DNA of 64,000 bases from Clostridiaceae bacterium (GTDB taxonomy: Bacteria; Bacillota; Clostridia; Oscillospirales; Acutalibacteraceae): positions 124,001 to 188,000 of the forward strand of contig JAETSR010000003.1 of NCBI GenBank assembly GCA_021769555.1, read 5' to 3'. A program made the position numbers and the translations under genes. Positions 52,454 through 60,807 of this stretch are shown piece by piece (within the stretch, counting starts at the first letter, position 1; every line of letters starts with the position of its first letter). The notes beneath the pieces were generated by a model. The model saw nothing but the letters and a program-made list of their open reading frames with translations. It ran no database searches and was not told where the DNA came from.

Positions 52454-53389
52454 TTACATAACTCCGTCTATGCCCTTCTCCTCTATTATCTTCTCCCCCA
52501 TCTCCAGAAGCTTTTGGAGCCTATGGTTCACCCCGCTCCTGCTGACGCCCAGCCGCTCCCCCAGCTGACGGAGGGTGAGCTCAGGCTCGCCCAGCCTGAG
52601 CTCCGCCAGCTCCCGAAGGTTCTCGGGCAGGGAGCCAAGCCCCACAGTGTCGCTTATAGCCGCTATTGCCGCTATCTGCCTGGCCGCGGCGGAGTAGGTC
52701 TTGTCCATATTCGCCGTCTCAAAGTTGGTCTTGCGGTTGATATTATTCTTTACCTCTTTATACATCTTCACCTGCATAAGGTCCATAGAGGCCCCGGTCG
52801 CGCCCAAAAAAGTCAGCAGGTTCTCTATCTGCCCGCTGTCCTTCAGGTATACCCCATATCCCCCGGGGCGGCGCACCAGGCTGGGGTTTATCTCAAAGGC
52901 CTCGGCCTCCCCCAGCAGCGTATACAGGTCGTTTGCCAGGTTCTTATAGGGTGCGGCAAACTCAAGGTGGTACCCCTTATTGGGGTCCGTGGCGTTGCCG
53001 CACACCAGAAATACCCCCCGGAGAAAGGCTACCTGGCAGCAGCTGTCCTCAAGCACCCCGCGGTTAATGCGAAGGCTGGGCTCAAGGCCGCTGTGCCCGA
53101 ACTGGTTCACAAGCCTCAGGCGCTCCTGCTCCTCAGGGAGGCTCACCTTATAGGCCGGCTGCCTGCGGCGGCTGACCGCATAGGTCATCTGGGCCGAGGC
53201 CCCCGCCCCTGCCGCGGCCAGCTCCAGCATTCGCCTGGCTACCGGGGCGTTCTCCGTGGTATACCCCGCCTCCTTTAATGTGAAGCACTTGGAGAACAGC
53301 CATGCTCCGTAGCACTCGGCGTGCAGGCAGCATGGCTTCTTCCACTCTATTTTACATAATTCCGATTTTATATCTGATGTAAATGACAT
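52454..53389 (-). CDS. whiA: WhiA-type DNA-binding protein
   Basis: 311 residues. It has an N-terminal LAGLIDADG-like bi-lobed fold (SFTSDIKSELCKIEWKKPCC; CCQVAFLRGVFLVCGNATDPNKGYHLEF), and a C-terminal HTH (ELTLRQLGERLGVSRSGVNHRLQKLLEMGEKI). In Bacillus WhiA acts in chromosome segregation and cell division; in actinobacteria it is a sporulation regulator. The usual neighbour yvcK (gluconeogenesis factor) is absent: rapZ lies only 31 bases upstream. The stop is 51 bases from dnaE. The family assignment is secure; the function in this organism is inferred. Confidence 0.95.
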   Translation of the reverse strand: MSFTSDIKSELCKIEWKKPCCLHAECYGAWLFSKCFTLKEAGYTTENAPVARRMLELAAAGAGASAQMTYAVSRRRQPAYKVSLPEEQERLRLVNQFGHSGLEPSLRINRGVLEDSCCQVAFLRGVFLVCGNATDPNKGYHLEFAAPYKNLANDLYTLLGEAEAFEINPSLVRRPGGYGVYLKDSGQIENLLTFLGATGASMDLMQVKMYKEVKNNINRKTNFETANMDKTYSAAARQIAAIAAISDTVGLGSLPENLRELAELRLGEPELTLRQLGERLGVSRSGVNHRLQKLLEMGEKIIEEKGIDGVM

Positions 53390-53420
53390 ATTTCAAAACC
53401 CAAAACCTGGCAAAATGTAA

Positions 53421-54290
53421 TCAGTGCTTGAGCATATCCCTATGGGTCACGCTGGCCCGGACGCCCTTGCCCCCAAGATAATCACATGTGTACTGCGCCA
53501 GGGCCACCGAGCGGTGGTGCCCGCCGGTACAGCCCACGGCGACTACAAGCTGGCTCTTGCCCTCCTTACCGTAGAGGGGCAGAAGATAGTCCAGAAGGGC
53601 CGTGAACTTAGCGACAAAGCCCCTGGTCTCGTCGTTCTCCATCACATAGTCCCGCACGTCCGGGTCAAGTCCGGTCTTGGGGCGCAGCTCCGGGTCGTAG
53701 AAGGGGTTTGGGAGGCACCTCACGTCCATCACCAAATCCGCCTCCATGGGTATGCCGTGCTTGAAGCCAAAGCTTATGCAGTGCACGGACATGGAGTCGC
53801 TGGAGCTTGTGAGGAACTGCCCGGCTATCCTGACCTTTAACTGGGCGGGGGACAGCCTGGTGGTGTCTATCACAAAATCCGAGCTCTCCCGCACAGGCCC
53901 CAGCATGTCCCGCTCCAATCTCACCGCCTGCTCAAGGGAGCCGGCCAGGTCATCGGAGAGGGGGTGCTTGCGCCTGGTCTCCTTAAAGCGGCGCACCAGC
54001 ACGTCGTCCGAGGCGTCCAGAAAGAGTATTTTGTAGGGCTTGCCGTCCATCTTTAAAGCCTCCATGGCCGTGAAGAAGGATTTAAAAAGCTCCCCGCCCC
54101 GGGTGTCGGAAACCACCGCCACCCGGCCCATGGCGCTTTCAGACTTGGCGCATAAATCATAGAACACGGGTATCAGCGCCGGGGGCAGATTGTCCACGCA
54201 GAAAAAGCCGATGTCCTCCATGGAGTGCATGGCCTGGGTCTTGCCCGCGCCGGAGAGCCCGGTGAGTACAACAAATTCCACTTTACACAT
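53421..54290 (-). CDS. rapZ: RapZ/YvcJ nucleotide-binding protein
   Basis: 289 residues. N-terminal P-loop VLTGLSGAGKTQAMHSMED with the conserved GFFCVDNLPPAL, Walker B-like KILFLDASDDVLVRRFKETRRKHPL, and a C-terminal domain with RCLPNPFYDPELRPKTGLD and GCTGGHHRSV. In enterobacteria RapZ guides RNase E to GlmZ; in Firmicutes YvcJ binds GTP/ATP and influences competence, and the mechanism is less clear. It overlaps neither neighbour: 24 bases after murB and 31 before whiA, consistent with one transcript hprK-murB-rapZ-whiA. Confidence 0.95.
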   Translation of the reverse strand: MCKVEFVVLTGLSGAGKTQAMHSMEDIGFFCVDNLPPALIPVFYDLCAKSESAMGRVAVVSDTRGGELFKSFFTAMEALKMDGKPYKILFLDASDDVLVRRFKETRRKHPLSDDLAGSLEQAVRLERDMLGPVRESSDFVIDTTRLSPAQLKVRIAGQFLTSSSDSMSVHCISFGFKHGIPMEADLVMDVRCLPNPFYDPELRPKTGLDPDVRDYVMENDETRGFVAKFTALLDYLLPLYGKEGKSQLVVAVGCTGGHHRSVALAQYTCDYLGGKGVRASVTHRDMLKH

Positions 54291-54314
54291 CCCCTTCCCT
54301 ATTCTCTGCGGGCC

Positions 54315-55247
54315 TCAGTTCTCCCCTATGACCCGCACCTCGGGCTCGAGCTCAATGCCGGTCTCCTTGAGCACAGTCTCCCTGACTATATCCATCAGCT
54401 CCAGCACATCCCTGCATGTGGCCCCTCCGGTGTTCACAATAAAGCCCGCGTGCTTCTCGCTGACCTGCGCCCCGCCGACCCTGCGTCCCTTGAGCCCGCA
54501 CTGCTCTATGAGCGCGGCGGCGTAGCCGGTCTTTGGGCGCTTGAAGGTGCTGCCGGCGCTGAGCATATCGTAGGGCTGTTTCTCAAGCCTCCGTGCCATG
54601 AGTTCATCCATCTTGGCTTTTATCTCCACTTTGTCGCCGGGAGACAGCTTGAACTCCGCGCGGGTGATTATTTTGCCGCCGTCCATGAAGGCGCTGTGGC
54701 GGTAGCCGAAGCCCAAGTCTTCACCGGAGCAGTCCAAAAGCCTGCCCTCGGTGTCCATGTACCAGACCCGCTTTATAATGTCCTTCATCTCCCCGCCGTA
54801 GGCCCCGGCGTTCATGTACACCGCGCCGCCCACAGAGCCGGGTATGCCCCAGGCGAACTCAAGGCCGGTGAGGCCCTCGTCCTTGGCGTAGGCACAGGCG
54901 GCGTTAAGGCTCACACCTGCCCCGGAGCTTATGATACTGTCGCCATTTTCCAATCTGTTCGAGGCCGCCGAGTTATACACTCCCTCCAGCATAACGGCCA
55001 CTCCGGGAAAGCCCTTATCCCCTATCAAAAGATTCGAGCCCCTGCCCAGCACCAGGTACGGCAGTTCGAGCCGGGAAAGCTCCCGAATAACGCCGGAGAG
55101 CGGCTCATAATTATACACGGTAACAAACCTGCGGGCGGGGCCGCCTATCATAAAATTCGTGTGCTTGCTCAGCGGTTCGTCATGAACGACCTCGCAATCC
55201 AGTTCGGTCAAGAACCTGTCAAGCTCCTTAAATTTCAAAGCGTCCAT
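54315..55247 (-). CDS. murB: UDP-N-acetylenolpyruvoylglucosamine reductase
   Basis: Second step of peptidoglycan precursor synthesis: NADPH- and FAD-dependent reduction giving UDP-MurNAc. 310 residues, in the MurB type II length range. FAD-binding: SKHTNFMIGGPARRFV, LPYLVLGRGSNLLIGD, GIPGSVGGAVYMNAGAYGGEMKD. Catalytic Ser lies in AGSTFKRP, with KHAGFIVNTGGATCRDVLELM and the C-terminal LEPEVRVIGEN Glu. Start ATG 55247 with AAGGGGGCCC upstream. It is located between hprK and rapZ as in many Firmicutes. Confidence 0.96.
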   Translation of the reverse strand: MDALKFKELDRFLTELDCEVVHDEPLSKHTNFMIGGPARRFVTVYNYEPLSGVIRELSRLELPYLVLGRGSNLLIGDKGFPGVAVMLEGVYNSAASNRLENGDSIISSGAGVSLNAACAYAKDEGLTGLEFAWGIPGSVGGAVYMNAGAYGGEMKDIIKRVWYMDTEGRLLDCSGEDLGFGYRHSAFMDGGKIITRAEFKLSPGDKVEIKAKMDELMARRLEKQPYDMLSAGSTFKRPKTGYAAALIEQCGLKGRRVGGAQVSEKHAGFIVNTGGATCRDVLELMDIVRETVLKETGIELEPEVRVIGEN

Positions 55248-55298
55248 ACCGGGCCCCCTTCTATATAATAGTATCGGTAAATATATGCGCCGCGGGGC

Positions 55299-56264
55299 TC
55301 ATATATCCAAGTCCATCTTCACGTCCTTGGGCTGGAGCTCGTCGAAGTCCATGCCCATATTGGCAAGGAGCTCCTGGGCGGCGTTATAGCCCATCTCCTT
55401 CTGGCGGTTATTCATGGCGGCGACCTCGATTATCACGGCCAGGTTGCGCCCGGGCTTCACGGGGATGGTGATTACCGGCACCCGAATGCCCAAAATCTCG
55501 GCAAACTCGTTCTCTATGCCCATGCGGTCGTAGGCCTTAGTGGCGTCCCAGGGCTCCATCTTTATACAGAGCTCTATTTTCTGGCTGGGCTTCACAGCGC
55601 CGGTGCCGAAGATACGCTGGGCGTTTATCACGCCTATGCCCCGAAGCTCGATGAAGTGGCGGATATTGTCGGGCGCCGAGCCCACCAGGGAGATGGCCGA
55701 CACCCGGCGTATCTCCACGGCGTCATCGGCAATGAGCCGGTGGCCGCGCTTTATAAGCTCTATCGCCGCCTCGGACTTGCCCACGCCGCTGTCCCCTACC
55801 AGAAGTATTCCCTCGCCGTAGACCTCCATAAGCACGCCGTGCCTGGTAATGCGGGGGGCCAGCTCTACGTTGAGATAGGCGACTAAACTGGCCACGGCCC
55901 CGGAGGTGGTGTCCCGGGAGAGCAGTAAGGGTATCTCATAGCGCTCCGCGGCCTCGAGCATGGCGTCCCAGGGGTGAATGCTCCGGGCCAGTATCACCGC
56001 CACTGGGTGCAGGGCAAAGTAGCGCTCGATGACCTCCGTGCGCTGTTCCTCGCCGAAGCGGTTCAGAAGGCCCATCTCAGCCCGGCCCATTATAGCCACG
56101 CGGTTGGTGTCAAAATACTCATAAAAGCCGTTGAGCTCAAGCCCCGGGCGTATCACGTCCCGGGAGCGCACGATGATATTATCCGGGTCCCTGGGCAGAT
56201 ACAGGGGTTCAAGCTCCTCATGCTCTATTATTTTGGACAGCGGCAGCGTATATTCTTCCGTCAT
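55299..56264 (-). CDS. hprK: HPr kinase/phosphorylase
   Basis: Phosphorylates and dephosphorylates Ser46 of HPr (and Crh), the central switch of carbon catabolite repression in Firmicutes. 321 residues. The N-terminal regulatory domain is followed by P-loop LVGDSGVGKSEAAIELI at about 155-170, a DDAVEIRR acidic motif, and the family signature RHFIELRGIGVINAQRIFG, then NRQKEMGYNAAQELL. Its start overlaps the small membrane gene at 56261 by four bases (ATGA). Its presence implies CcpA-HPr control of genes such as the sugar importers here, though no clear cre site was seen. Confidence 0.97.
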   Translation of the reverse strand: MTEEYTLPLSKIIEHEELEPLYLPRDPDNIIVRSRDVIRPGLELNGFYEYFDTNRVAIMGRAEMGLLNRFGEEQRTEVIERYFALHPVAVILARSIHPWDAMLEAAERYEIPLLLSRDTTSGAVASLVAYLNVELAPRITRHGVLMEVYGEGILLVGDSGVGKSEAAIELIKRGHRLIADDAVEIRRVSAISLVGSAPDNIRHFIELRGIGVINAQRIFGTGAVKPSQKIELCIKMEPWDATKAYDRMGIENEFAEILGIRVPVITIPVKPGRNLAVIIEVAAMNNRQKEMGYNAAQELLANMGMDFDELQPKDVKMDLDI

Positions 56265-56449
56265 GCTTTTTCATCCTCCTGGTTGTCATTGGTATCGTCA
56301 GGCGAGCCGTAATACTTTTTAAAATCTCTTCTGAAGGTCTCCTTGTACGCCTCCTCAAAGCCGTTCTTTACGGCCCATTTCACAACAAAATACAGCGCGA
56401 TAAGTATCACCAGCGCCGTGCCGGCACTGATTCCCAGCTCTTCCCACAT
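56261..56449 (-). CDS. Small single-span membrane protein ahead of hprK
   Basis: 62 residues from ATG 56449, which has AAAGGAG upstream; an in-frame extension to 56527 has no ribosome site. It has one membrane helix (TALVILIALYFVVKWAV) followed by an amphipathic charged segment (KNGFEEAYKETFRRDFKKYY) and an acidic end (DDTNDNQEDEKA). It overlaps hprK by four bases, so it is translated with it. No family recognised; a helper or modulator of HprK would be speculation. Confidence 0.7.
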   Translation of the reverse strand: MWEELGISAGTALVILIALYFVVKWAVKNGFEEAYKETFRRDFKKYYGSPDDTNDNQEDEKA

Positions 56450-56573
56450 AAGACCCACTCCTTTGAAGCTCGTACAATACCAGTTTATTATACCACATAT
56501 CCCTGATATTGGAAAGCCCATTTGCAAAAACTTTGCTCCCGCAAAAAAATTTTATAATTTTTTGAAAAAGGGG

Positions 56574-56602
56574 TTGCAATTTCAGAACGGGTGTAGTATA
56601 AT
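56574..56602 (+). promoter_or_regulatory. tRNA-fMet promoter
   Basis: TTGCAA at 56574-56579, 17 bases, TATAAT at 56597-56602, 30 bases upstream of the tRNA 5' end. Confidence 0.85.
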
Positions 56603-56632
56603 GATTAAGCTGTCCAGTGAGGCGGCTGATAT

Positions 56633-56709
<77 letters not shown>

Positions 56710-56713
56710 CATT

Positions 56714-56750
56714 AAATCCCTAGAAATCACAAGGTTTCTGGGGATTTTTG
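56714..56750 (+). terminator. tRNA-fMet terminator
   Basis: Thirteen-base stem (56714-56726 with 56735-56747, one T-G pair), 8-base loop, ending in GGGGATTTTTG. It is well placed to end the tRNA transcript. Confidence 0.75.
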
Positions 56751-56794
56751 CTATTCATTCGCAACATTTTTAAGGGCCTCCCCAGGCCCCAAAA

Positions 56795-56850
56795 TTCAAC
56801 AATAATTCAACTCGGCCTTTTGCAGTAGCAAGTTCAACTCTGAGTTCAAC
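56795..56850. repeat. Four TTCAAC repeats, candidate integrase arm sites
   Basis: TTCAAC occurs at 56795-56800, 56806-56811, 56833-56838 and 56845-56850, all in the same direction. They form two pairs spaced by 11 and 12 bases (ATTCAAC twice, GTTCAAC twice). They lie between the tRNA and the end of the integrase gene, where arm-type binding sites of tyrosine recombinases are expected. Confidence 0.55.
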
Positions 56851-56867
56851 AGATAACCCCCGGCTCG

Positions 56868-58130
56868 TTATGCCTTTTTCAAGAACACCTCTGCCAAGAT
56901 GTCGGCGTTCCTCTCGTCTGCCTCCTCCATCACATGAGCGTAAATGTTGGCGGTGGTACTGACCTGGGCGTGGCCTAGCCTCTTACTGATACTCACGCTG
57001 TCCACTCCATTGAAGTATAACATAGAGGCCATCGTGTGCCGAAAGGCGTGGGGGTTGATGTGGGGCAGGCCGTGGCGCTTGCTGAACTTTGACAGCCAAT
57101 CAGTCACGCTGTCCGGGTGCATGGGCCCGCCGTTGTCCTGGGCGAACACGAAGTCTCGGTTCTCATAATATGCTCCCAGCCGCAGGCGCTCCGTGTTCTG
57201 CCATATGCGGTACTCCCTCAGTAACTCCATCGTCTCATGGGGCAGGCTTACATATCGGTTAGAGGTTGCCGTCTTTGGGGTGCTCTCATAGATACCGATG
57301 TCGGCAGAGTATAACACGGAATTGCAGATATGTATACGTCCTGCCTCGAAGTCCACCTTATCCCACTTTAGGCCCAGAATCTCGCCTCTCCTGGCCCCGG
57401 TTATCAGTAGCAGGTGGGTGACGGTCTTCCACTTGATTGGTTCTGTCTCCAGGGCCTCACGGATGGCCGTCACCTGCTCCGGCTGGAAGTAGTTGACCTC
57501 TTTCTTCTCCACCTTTGGCAAAGTGGCCTTGCCCGCCACGTTGAAAGGTACAAGTCCCTCCTTCTCGGCCTGGTCCAGCACCGTGGAGATAAGCCGGTGG
57601 TGTTCTACCACGGTCTTGGGGGACAAGCTGCGGGTATTCGCTTGAATCTTGAACGCCTTGTCCAGCTTGACCCCCAGCGCGTCCGCTACAGCCTGTGCCG
57701 CCGTTGCGCTTCCCTTACCCGCCCCCTCTTTGCCCAGAGCGATATATAAGCTATTTAGGTGGTCAGCGCACAGGTCTTTCAGCTTGATATGCCCAATGGC
57801 AGGGTATATTCTCTCTGCAAGCTGCCTATAGCGCACTACGGTACTATGCTTTGTACCTCTGGCCTCCTTCAGTTCCAACACATACTCGCAGTAGTCCCGG
57901 AAAGTCTGGCGGCTATCGCTGGTTATCCCCTCCCTGCACTCCTTCTCAAAGGTCGCGGCGAAAGCCTCGGCCTTTTTCCTTGCGCTCTTTTCTGTCCAGG
58001 TAGGCTTGACCTCAAAGGTAGCGGTATATGGCTTTAACTGCTTACCATCCGCCCCACGCCCCCGGTGGACGCGAATAGAGTAGCTTATCAATTTGCCGGA
58101 CTTGTCCCGGCGCTCCTGGATATTAGCCAT
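56868..58130 (-). CDS. Tyrosine site-specific integrase
   Basis: 420-residue recombinase that would insert and excise the element at the tRNA. N-terminal AP2-like arm-binding domain (RRDKSGKLISYSIRVHRGRGADGKQ), SAM-like core-binding domain (TFRDYCEYVLELKEARGTKHSTVVRYRQL), then the catalytic domain with all expected residues: Arg in ITGARRGEILGLKWD (about 245), PHAFRHTMAS (His-x-x-Arg near 362), GHAQVSTTANIYAHV (His and nucleophile Tyr near 395). It is Tn916/phage-like in layout. ATG 58130 overlaps the repressor stop by 8 bases, so integration and repression are co-expressed. Confidence 0.96.
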   Translation of the reverse strand: MANIQERRDKSGKLISYSIRVHRGRGADGKQLKPYTATFEVKPTWTEKSARKKAEAFAATFEKECREGITSDSRQTFRDYCEYVLELKEARGTKHSTVVRYRQLAERIYPAIGHIKLKDLCADHLNSLYIALGKEGAGKGSATAAQAVADALGVKLDKAFKIQANTRSLSPKTVVEHHRLISTVLDQAEKEGLVPFNVAGKATLPKVEKKEVNYFQPEQVTAIREALETEPIKWKTVTHLLLITGARRGEILGLKWDKVDFEAGRIHICNSVLYSADIGIYESTPKTATSNRYVSLPHETMELLREYRIWQNTERLRLGAYYENRDFVFAQDNGGPMHPDSVTDWLSKFSKRHGLPHINPHAFRHTMASMLYFNGVDSVSISKRLGHAQVSTTANIYAHVMEEADERNADILAEVFLKKA

Positions 58131-58707
58131 TCAACCGCCTCCTCTTGAGAAAGTCCTCCACCCTGTCATCCAGCAGGTGCAAAAGCGAACTCATAGCCAC
58201 ATATTTGGGGTCTTGCAGATTATGGATAAACTTCTTCCAGTAGTCCTGAACATACTGCTCTGACCCCCGGTCAGCGTCGCTTGCCGCAATCAGGAACGCA
58301 ACGGCTATGGCGTTCATCATCCTGCGAAACTCCCTTTGCTCCATCAGCCAGTTTGCAAACTCGCCCCCCTGGACACGGTGTTCCTCCTCATAGCCCCCGG
58401 AAGTGTACTCCTCCCAAAAGGCCACATTGTCCTCGGAAAGCCTCAAATACTCGCACACCTCAGCTTCTGTCGCTTTCGGGTCCCTAACCTGAGACCGCCC
58501 TACCAGCCAGTCCACCGGGACTTCAAAGTAGTCCGCGATGGCGCATAGGGCTGTCAATCCCGGCTCCGCCTTGCCGTTCTGGTAGTTGGACAGAGCTCCC
58601 ACGGAGATGTCTATCTCCTTTGCCAACTCCTTGATAGGTTTTCCACTCTCTTTTGTCAGACTGCTCAGTCGTTGGGCCAGCAATCGGGCGTAAGAATCTT
58701 GTTTCAT
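58123..58707 (-). CDS. XRE-family repressor
   Basis: 194 residues. N-terminal lambda-repressor-like HTH at about 14-70 (SLTKESGKPIKELAKEIDISVGALSNYQNGKAEPGLTALCAIADYFEVPVDWLVGR, split here by family pattern). A C-terminal ~110-residue helical region with FWEEYTSGGYEEEHRVQGGEF and FLIAASDADRGSEQYVQDYW is not a LexA-type peptidase, so no self-cleavage is expected. It is likely the element's master repressor, acting at the palindromes at 58803-58836. It is transcribed from the minus promoter at 58839-58867. Confidence 0.88.
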   Translation of the reverse strand: MKQDSYARLLAQRLSSLTKESGKPIKELAKEIDISVGALSNYQNGKAEPGLTALCAIADYFEVPVDWLVGRSQVRDPKATEAEVCEYLRLSEDNVAFWEEYTSGGYEEEHRVQGGEFANWLMEQREFRRMMNAIAVAFLIAASDADRGSEQYVQDYWKKFIHNLQDPKYVAMSSLLHLLDDRVEDFLKRRRLNG

Positions 58708-58780
58708 TCGCTCATCCTTTCTACATATAATCGTGAACTAAATCTTCAAATCATCATCAAAAAGAACATCATGAACCTGC

Positions 58781-58867
58781 TTGACATCTCTCTCTTTGTT
58801 CTCTATAATGAAATTGTGATGATAAGTTCATTATAGTTATTCTACACGATGTCTGCTGAGATGTCAA
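58781..58867. promoter_or_regulatory. Face-to-face promoters with nested palindromes
   Basis: Plus promoter: TTGACA 58781-58786, 17 bases, TATAAT 58804-58809. Minus promoter: TTGACA from 58867 to 58862, 17 bases, TAGAAT from 58844 to 58839. They point at each other, so the two transcripts overlap. The -35 regions share a ten-base block TTGACATCTC (58781-58790, and inverted at 58858-58867). A perfect 10-base inverted repeat CTATAATGAA/TTCATTATAG lies at 58803-58812 and 58827-58836, covering the plus -10: a likely repressor operator. Confidence 0.75.
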
Positions 58868-58899
58868 GTAGAAAATTCAAAGCGAAAGGAAGATGTGCA

Positions 58900-59082
58900 A
58901 TGAAAGCAAACGAAACTGTACGCAGGGCCGCACGCGCCGCCAATGTCCCACTCTGGAGGGTCGCGGCGGAGCTGGGAATCTCTGAACCCACCCTGACCCG
59001 GTGGTTGCGGTTCCCTCTTACCTCGGACAAGGAGGCCGCTATGCTGGCGGCAATCAGGAAACTGGAAAGAGAGGTGGTTTAA
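58900..59082 (+). CDS. Small HTH protein of the element
   Basis: 60 residues from ATG 58900 (AAAGGAAGATG site); the frame is open further 5' but overlaps the promoter region. It reads as one helix-turn-helix: ETVRRAARAANVPLWRVAAELGISEPTLTRWLR, followed by DKEAAMLAAIRKLEREVV. It is the first gene rightward from the face-to-face promoter, so it is probably an early regulator of Cro or excision-control type (inference). Confidence 0.72.
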   Translation: MKANETVRRAARAANVPLWRVAAELGISEPTLTRWLRFPLTSDKEAAMLAAIRKLEREVV

Positions 59083-59267
59083 TGGTGAAACGCTTTTTGA
59101 CCATCCGTCAGACTGCCAAGCTGGGGCTTCTGAGCGAATACCAGCTGCGGCTCTGGCAAAAGCAGGGCAAGCTGCCGGGAGTGTACTCCGGGGTGAAATT
59201 CATGGTGAATGTCCCCCAACTAGAGGAAAAGCTGGAGGAGATAAGCCGGAATGGGGGTGCTGCATGA
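59082..59267 (+). CDS. Excisionase-like winged-helix protein
   Basis: 61 residues. MVKRFLTIRQTAKLGLLSEYQLRLWQKQGKLPGVYSG (split here by family pattern) resembles MerR/Xis-type short DNA-binding proteins of clostridial elements, where TIRQTAK...LLSEYQLR is a winged-helix and KLPG...KFMVN the wing. ATG at 59082 shares one base with the previous stop (TAATGG). Likely role: excisionase or helper of the integrase. Confidence 0.72.
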   Translation: MVKRFLTIRQTAKLGLLSEYQLRLWQKQGKLPGVYSGVKFMVNVPQLEEKLEEISRNGGAA

Positions 59268-59383
59268 TGTACGCAAAAAGAAAGGCCCTCTCCTCGCGCG
59301 GCAACGCTGGAAAAGGGCAAAAACTACATTCACAAGCGTATTGTATCATGGGCGGCAGGAGAAGTCAAGAGGTGCGCCTATGA
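59264..59383 (+). CDS. 39-residue coupled ORF between excisionase-like and helicase genes
   Basis: ATG 59264 overlaps the stop of the previous gene (ATGA) and its own stop at 59381-59383 overlaps the helicase start (ATGA). The product is basic (MMYAKRKALSSRGNAGKGQ at the start). GGGGGTG lies just before its ATG. It may be a real small protein or only a translational relay that couples the neighbours. There is no recognised family. Confidence 0.4.
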   Translation: MMYAKRKALSSRGNAGKGQKLHSQAYCIMGGRRSQEVRL

Positions 59384-60807
59384 ACGACAAAATGTCGGTT
59401 TTAGAAAAACTTGCGCCCGAGTGCAATCCCCGCTACGCCTGCACGGATATCGGCAACGGCAACCTGTTCGCTGATTTCTACCGCCAGATTGCCCGTTATG
59501 TGCCGGAACGCAAACTCTGGTATACCTATTCTGGCAAGCTCTGGGAGCCGGATATAGGCAATCTCCGGGCCATGGAACTGTGCAAGAGATTAGCGGACGA
59601 ACTGGTGATTTACGCACTCTCCCTACCCGATGGGCGTGAGCGCGACCAGTACCGGCAGTTTGTGGAGCGCTGGCAGATACGGCGCAATCGTGAGACAATT
59701 TTGAAGGATGCCGCAAGCGTTTACCCGGCAAAGCTAAGCGACTTTGATAGTAGACCTTACTTGTTCAACTGCAAAAACGGTACGCTGGATTTGCAGACAA
59801 GGGCGTTCCATGAACACAATCCCGCCGATATGCTTGCAACCATCTCCGACGTAAAATATGACCCGGAGGCCCGCTCAGAGTTGTGGGGGCGCACTATCCA
59901 GGATGTTATGCAAGGCGACATAGACCTTGCCTGCTACTTGCAAAAGAGCCTGGGCTATGGTCTCACCGGGGACACCAGTGAGGAATGTTTCTTCCTTCTC
60001 TACGGCCCCACCACCCGCAACGGCAAGGGCACAATTATGGAAACATACATGAAAATGCTGGGCGGCTACGGCAAGGCCGCTCGGCCTGAGACCATCGCCC
60101 TGCGGCAGAACTATAACAGCTCCGGCCCCTCTGAGGACATCGCGAAGCTGGCGGGAGCCAGGGCAGTGAACATTTCCGAGCCAGACAAGCAGATGGTTTT
60201 GAGCGCTGCTTTGGTGAAAACCTTGACCGGCAACGACACCATGAGCGCCCGCTTCCTTAACGAAAACAGTTTCGAGTTCAAGCCCCAATTCAAACTTTTC
60301 ATCAACACAAACCACTTGCCAAAGGCTAACGACGTGACGATTTTCAGTTCCGGGCGGGTGAAAGTCCTCCCCTTTAACAGGCATTTTGAGCCAGAGGAAC
60401 AGGATAAAACTCTCAAAAAACGCCTTGAAAAAGAGCTGCCCGGGGTGCTGAACTGGTGCTTAGAGGGGCTTTGGCTTATGCAGGAAACAGGGTTTGAGCC
60501 GCCGGAATCAGTGAAGAGCGCCACTGAAAAGTACCAGCATGACAGCGATAAATTGACACGATTTGTTGAAGAAATGCTTGAGTTTGACCCCGATGGTGAA
60601 GTCCGTACAGAGGACGCTTACCGGGAATACCGTGACTGGTGCCAGCGCAACGGACAGTTTGCGGACGGCTACCCGACCTTCAAGCAAGGCATGGAGGGGT
60701 ATGCGCAAATCAGGAGAAAGCGGCCTAAAGGGGCCGGGAGGTCAGTAAACGCAACGGCTATGATGTGCGGCGTTCAGCTCAAAATTGATGATAGGATTAG
60801 ATTGTAA
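59380..60807 (+). CDS. P4/D5-type primase-helicase, short form
   Basis: Predicted replicative helicase of the element, about 475 residues. The N-terminal part (RYACTDIGNGNLFADFYRQIARYVPERKLWYTYSGKLWEPD split here) is the D5_N-like region; the SF3/P4 helicase core has Walker A LYGPTTRNGKGTIMETY at about 207-223, ARAVNISEPDK (Walker B area) and LFINTNHLPKANDVTIFSSGRVKVLPFNRHF (motif C and arginine finger area). A catalytic primase domain, present in ~750-residue relatives, is missing, so priming may come from the host. ATG 59380 follows AGAGGTG; a longer open frame to 59251 overlaps the previous genes. Confidence 0.9.
   Translation: MNDKMSVLEKLAPECNPRYACTDIGNGNLFADFYRQIARYVPERKLWYTYSGKLWEPDIGNLRAMELCKRLADELVIYALSLPDGRERDQYRQFVERWQIRRNRETILKDAASVYPAKLSDFDSRPYLFNCKNGTLDLQTRAFHEHNPADMLATISDVKYDPEARSELWGRTIQDVMQGDIDLACYLQKSLGYGLTGDTSEECFFLLYGPTTRNGKGTIMETYMKMLGGYGKAARPETIALRQNYNSSGPSEDIAKLAGARAVNISEPDKQMVLSAALVKTLTGNDTMSARFLNENSFEFKPQFKLFINTNHLPKANDVTIFSSGRVKVLPFNRHFEPEEQDKTLKKRLEKELPGVLNWCLEGLWLMQETGFEPPESVKSATEKYQHDSDKLTRFVEEMLEFDPDGEVRTEDAYREYRDWCQRNGQFADGYPTFKQGMEGYAQIRRKRPKGAGRSVNATAMMCGVQLKIDDRIRL

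Noticed and set aside
59251..59379. Longer 5' extension of the P4-like helicase frame
   Set aside because: It overlaps two short upstream genes and has no family similarity; ATG 59380 has AGAGGTG at good spacing.
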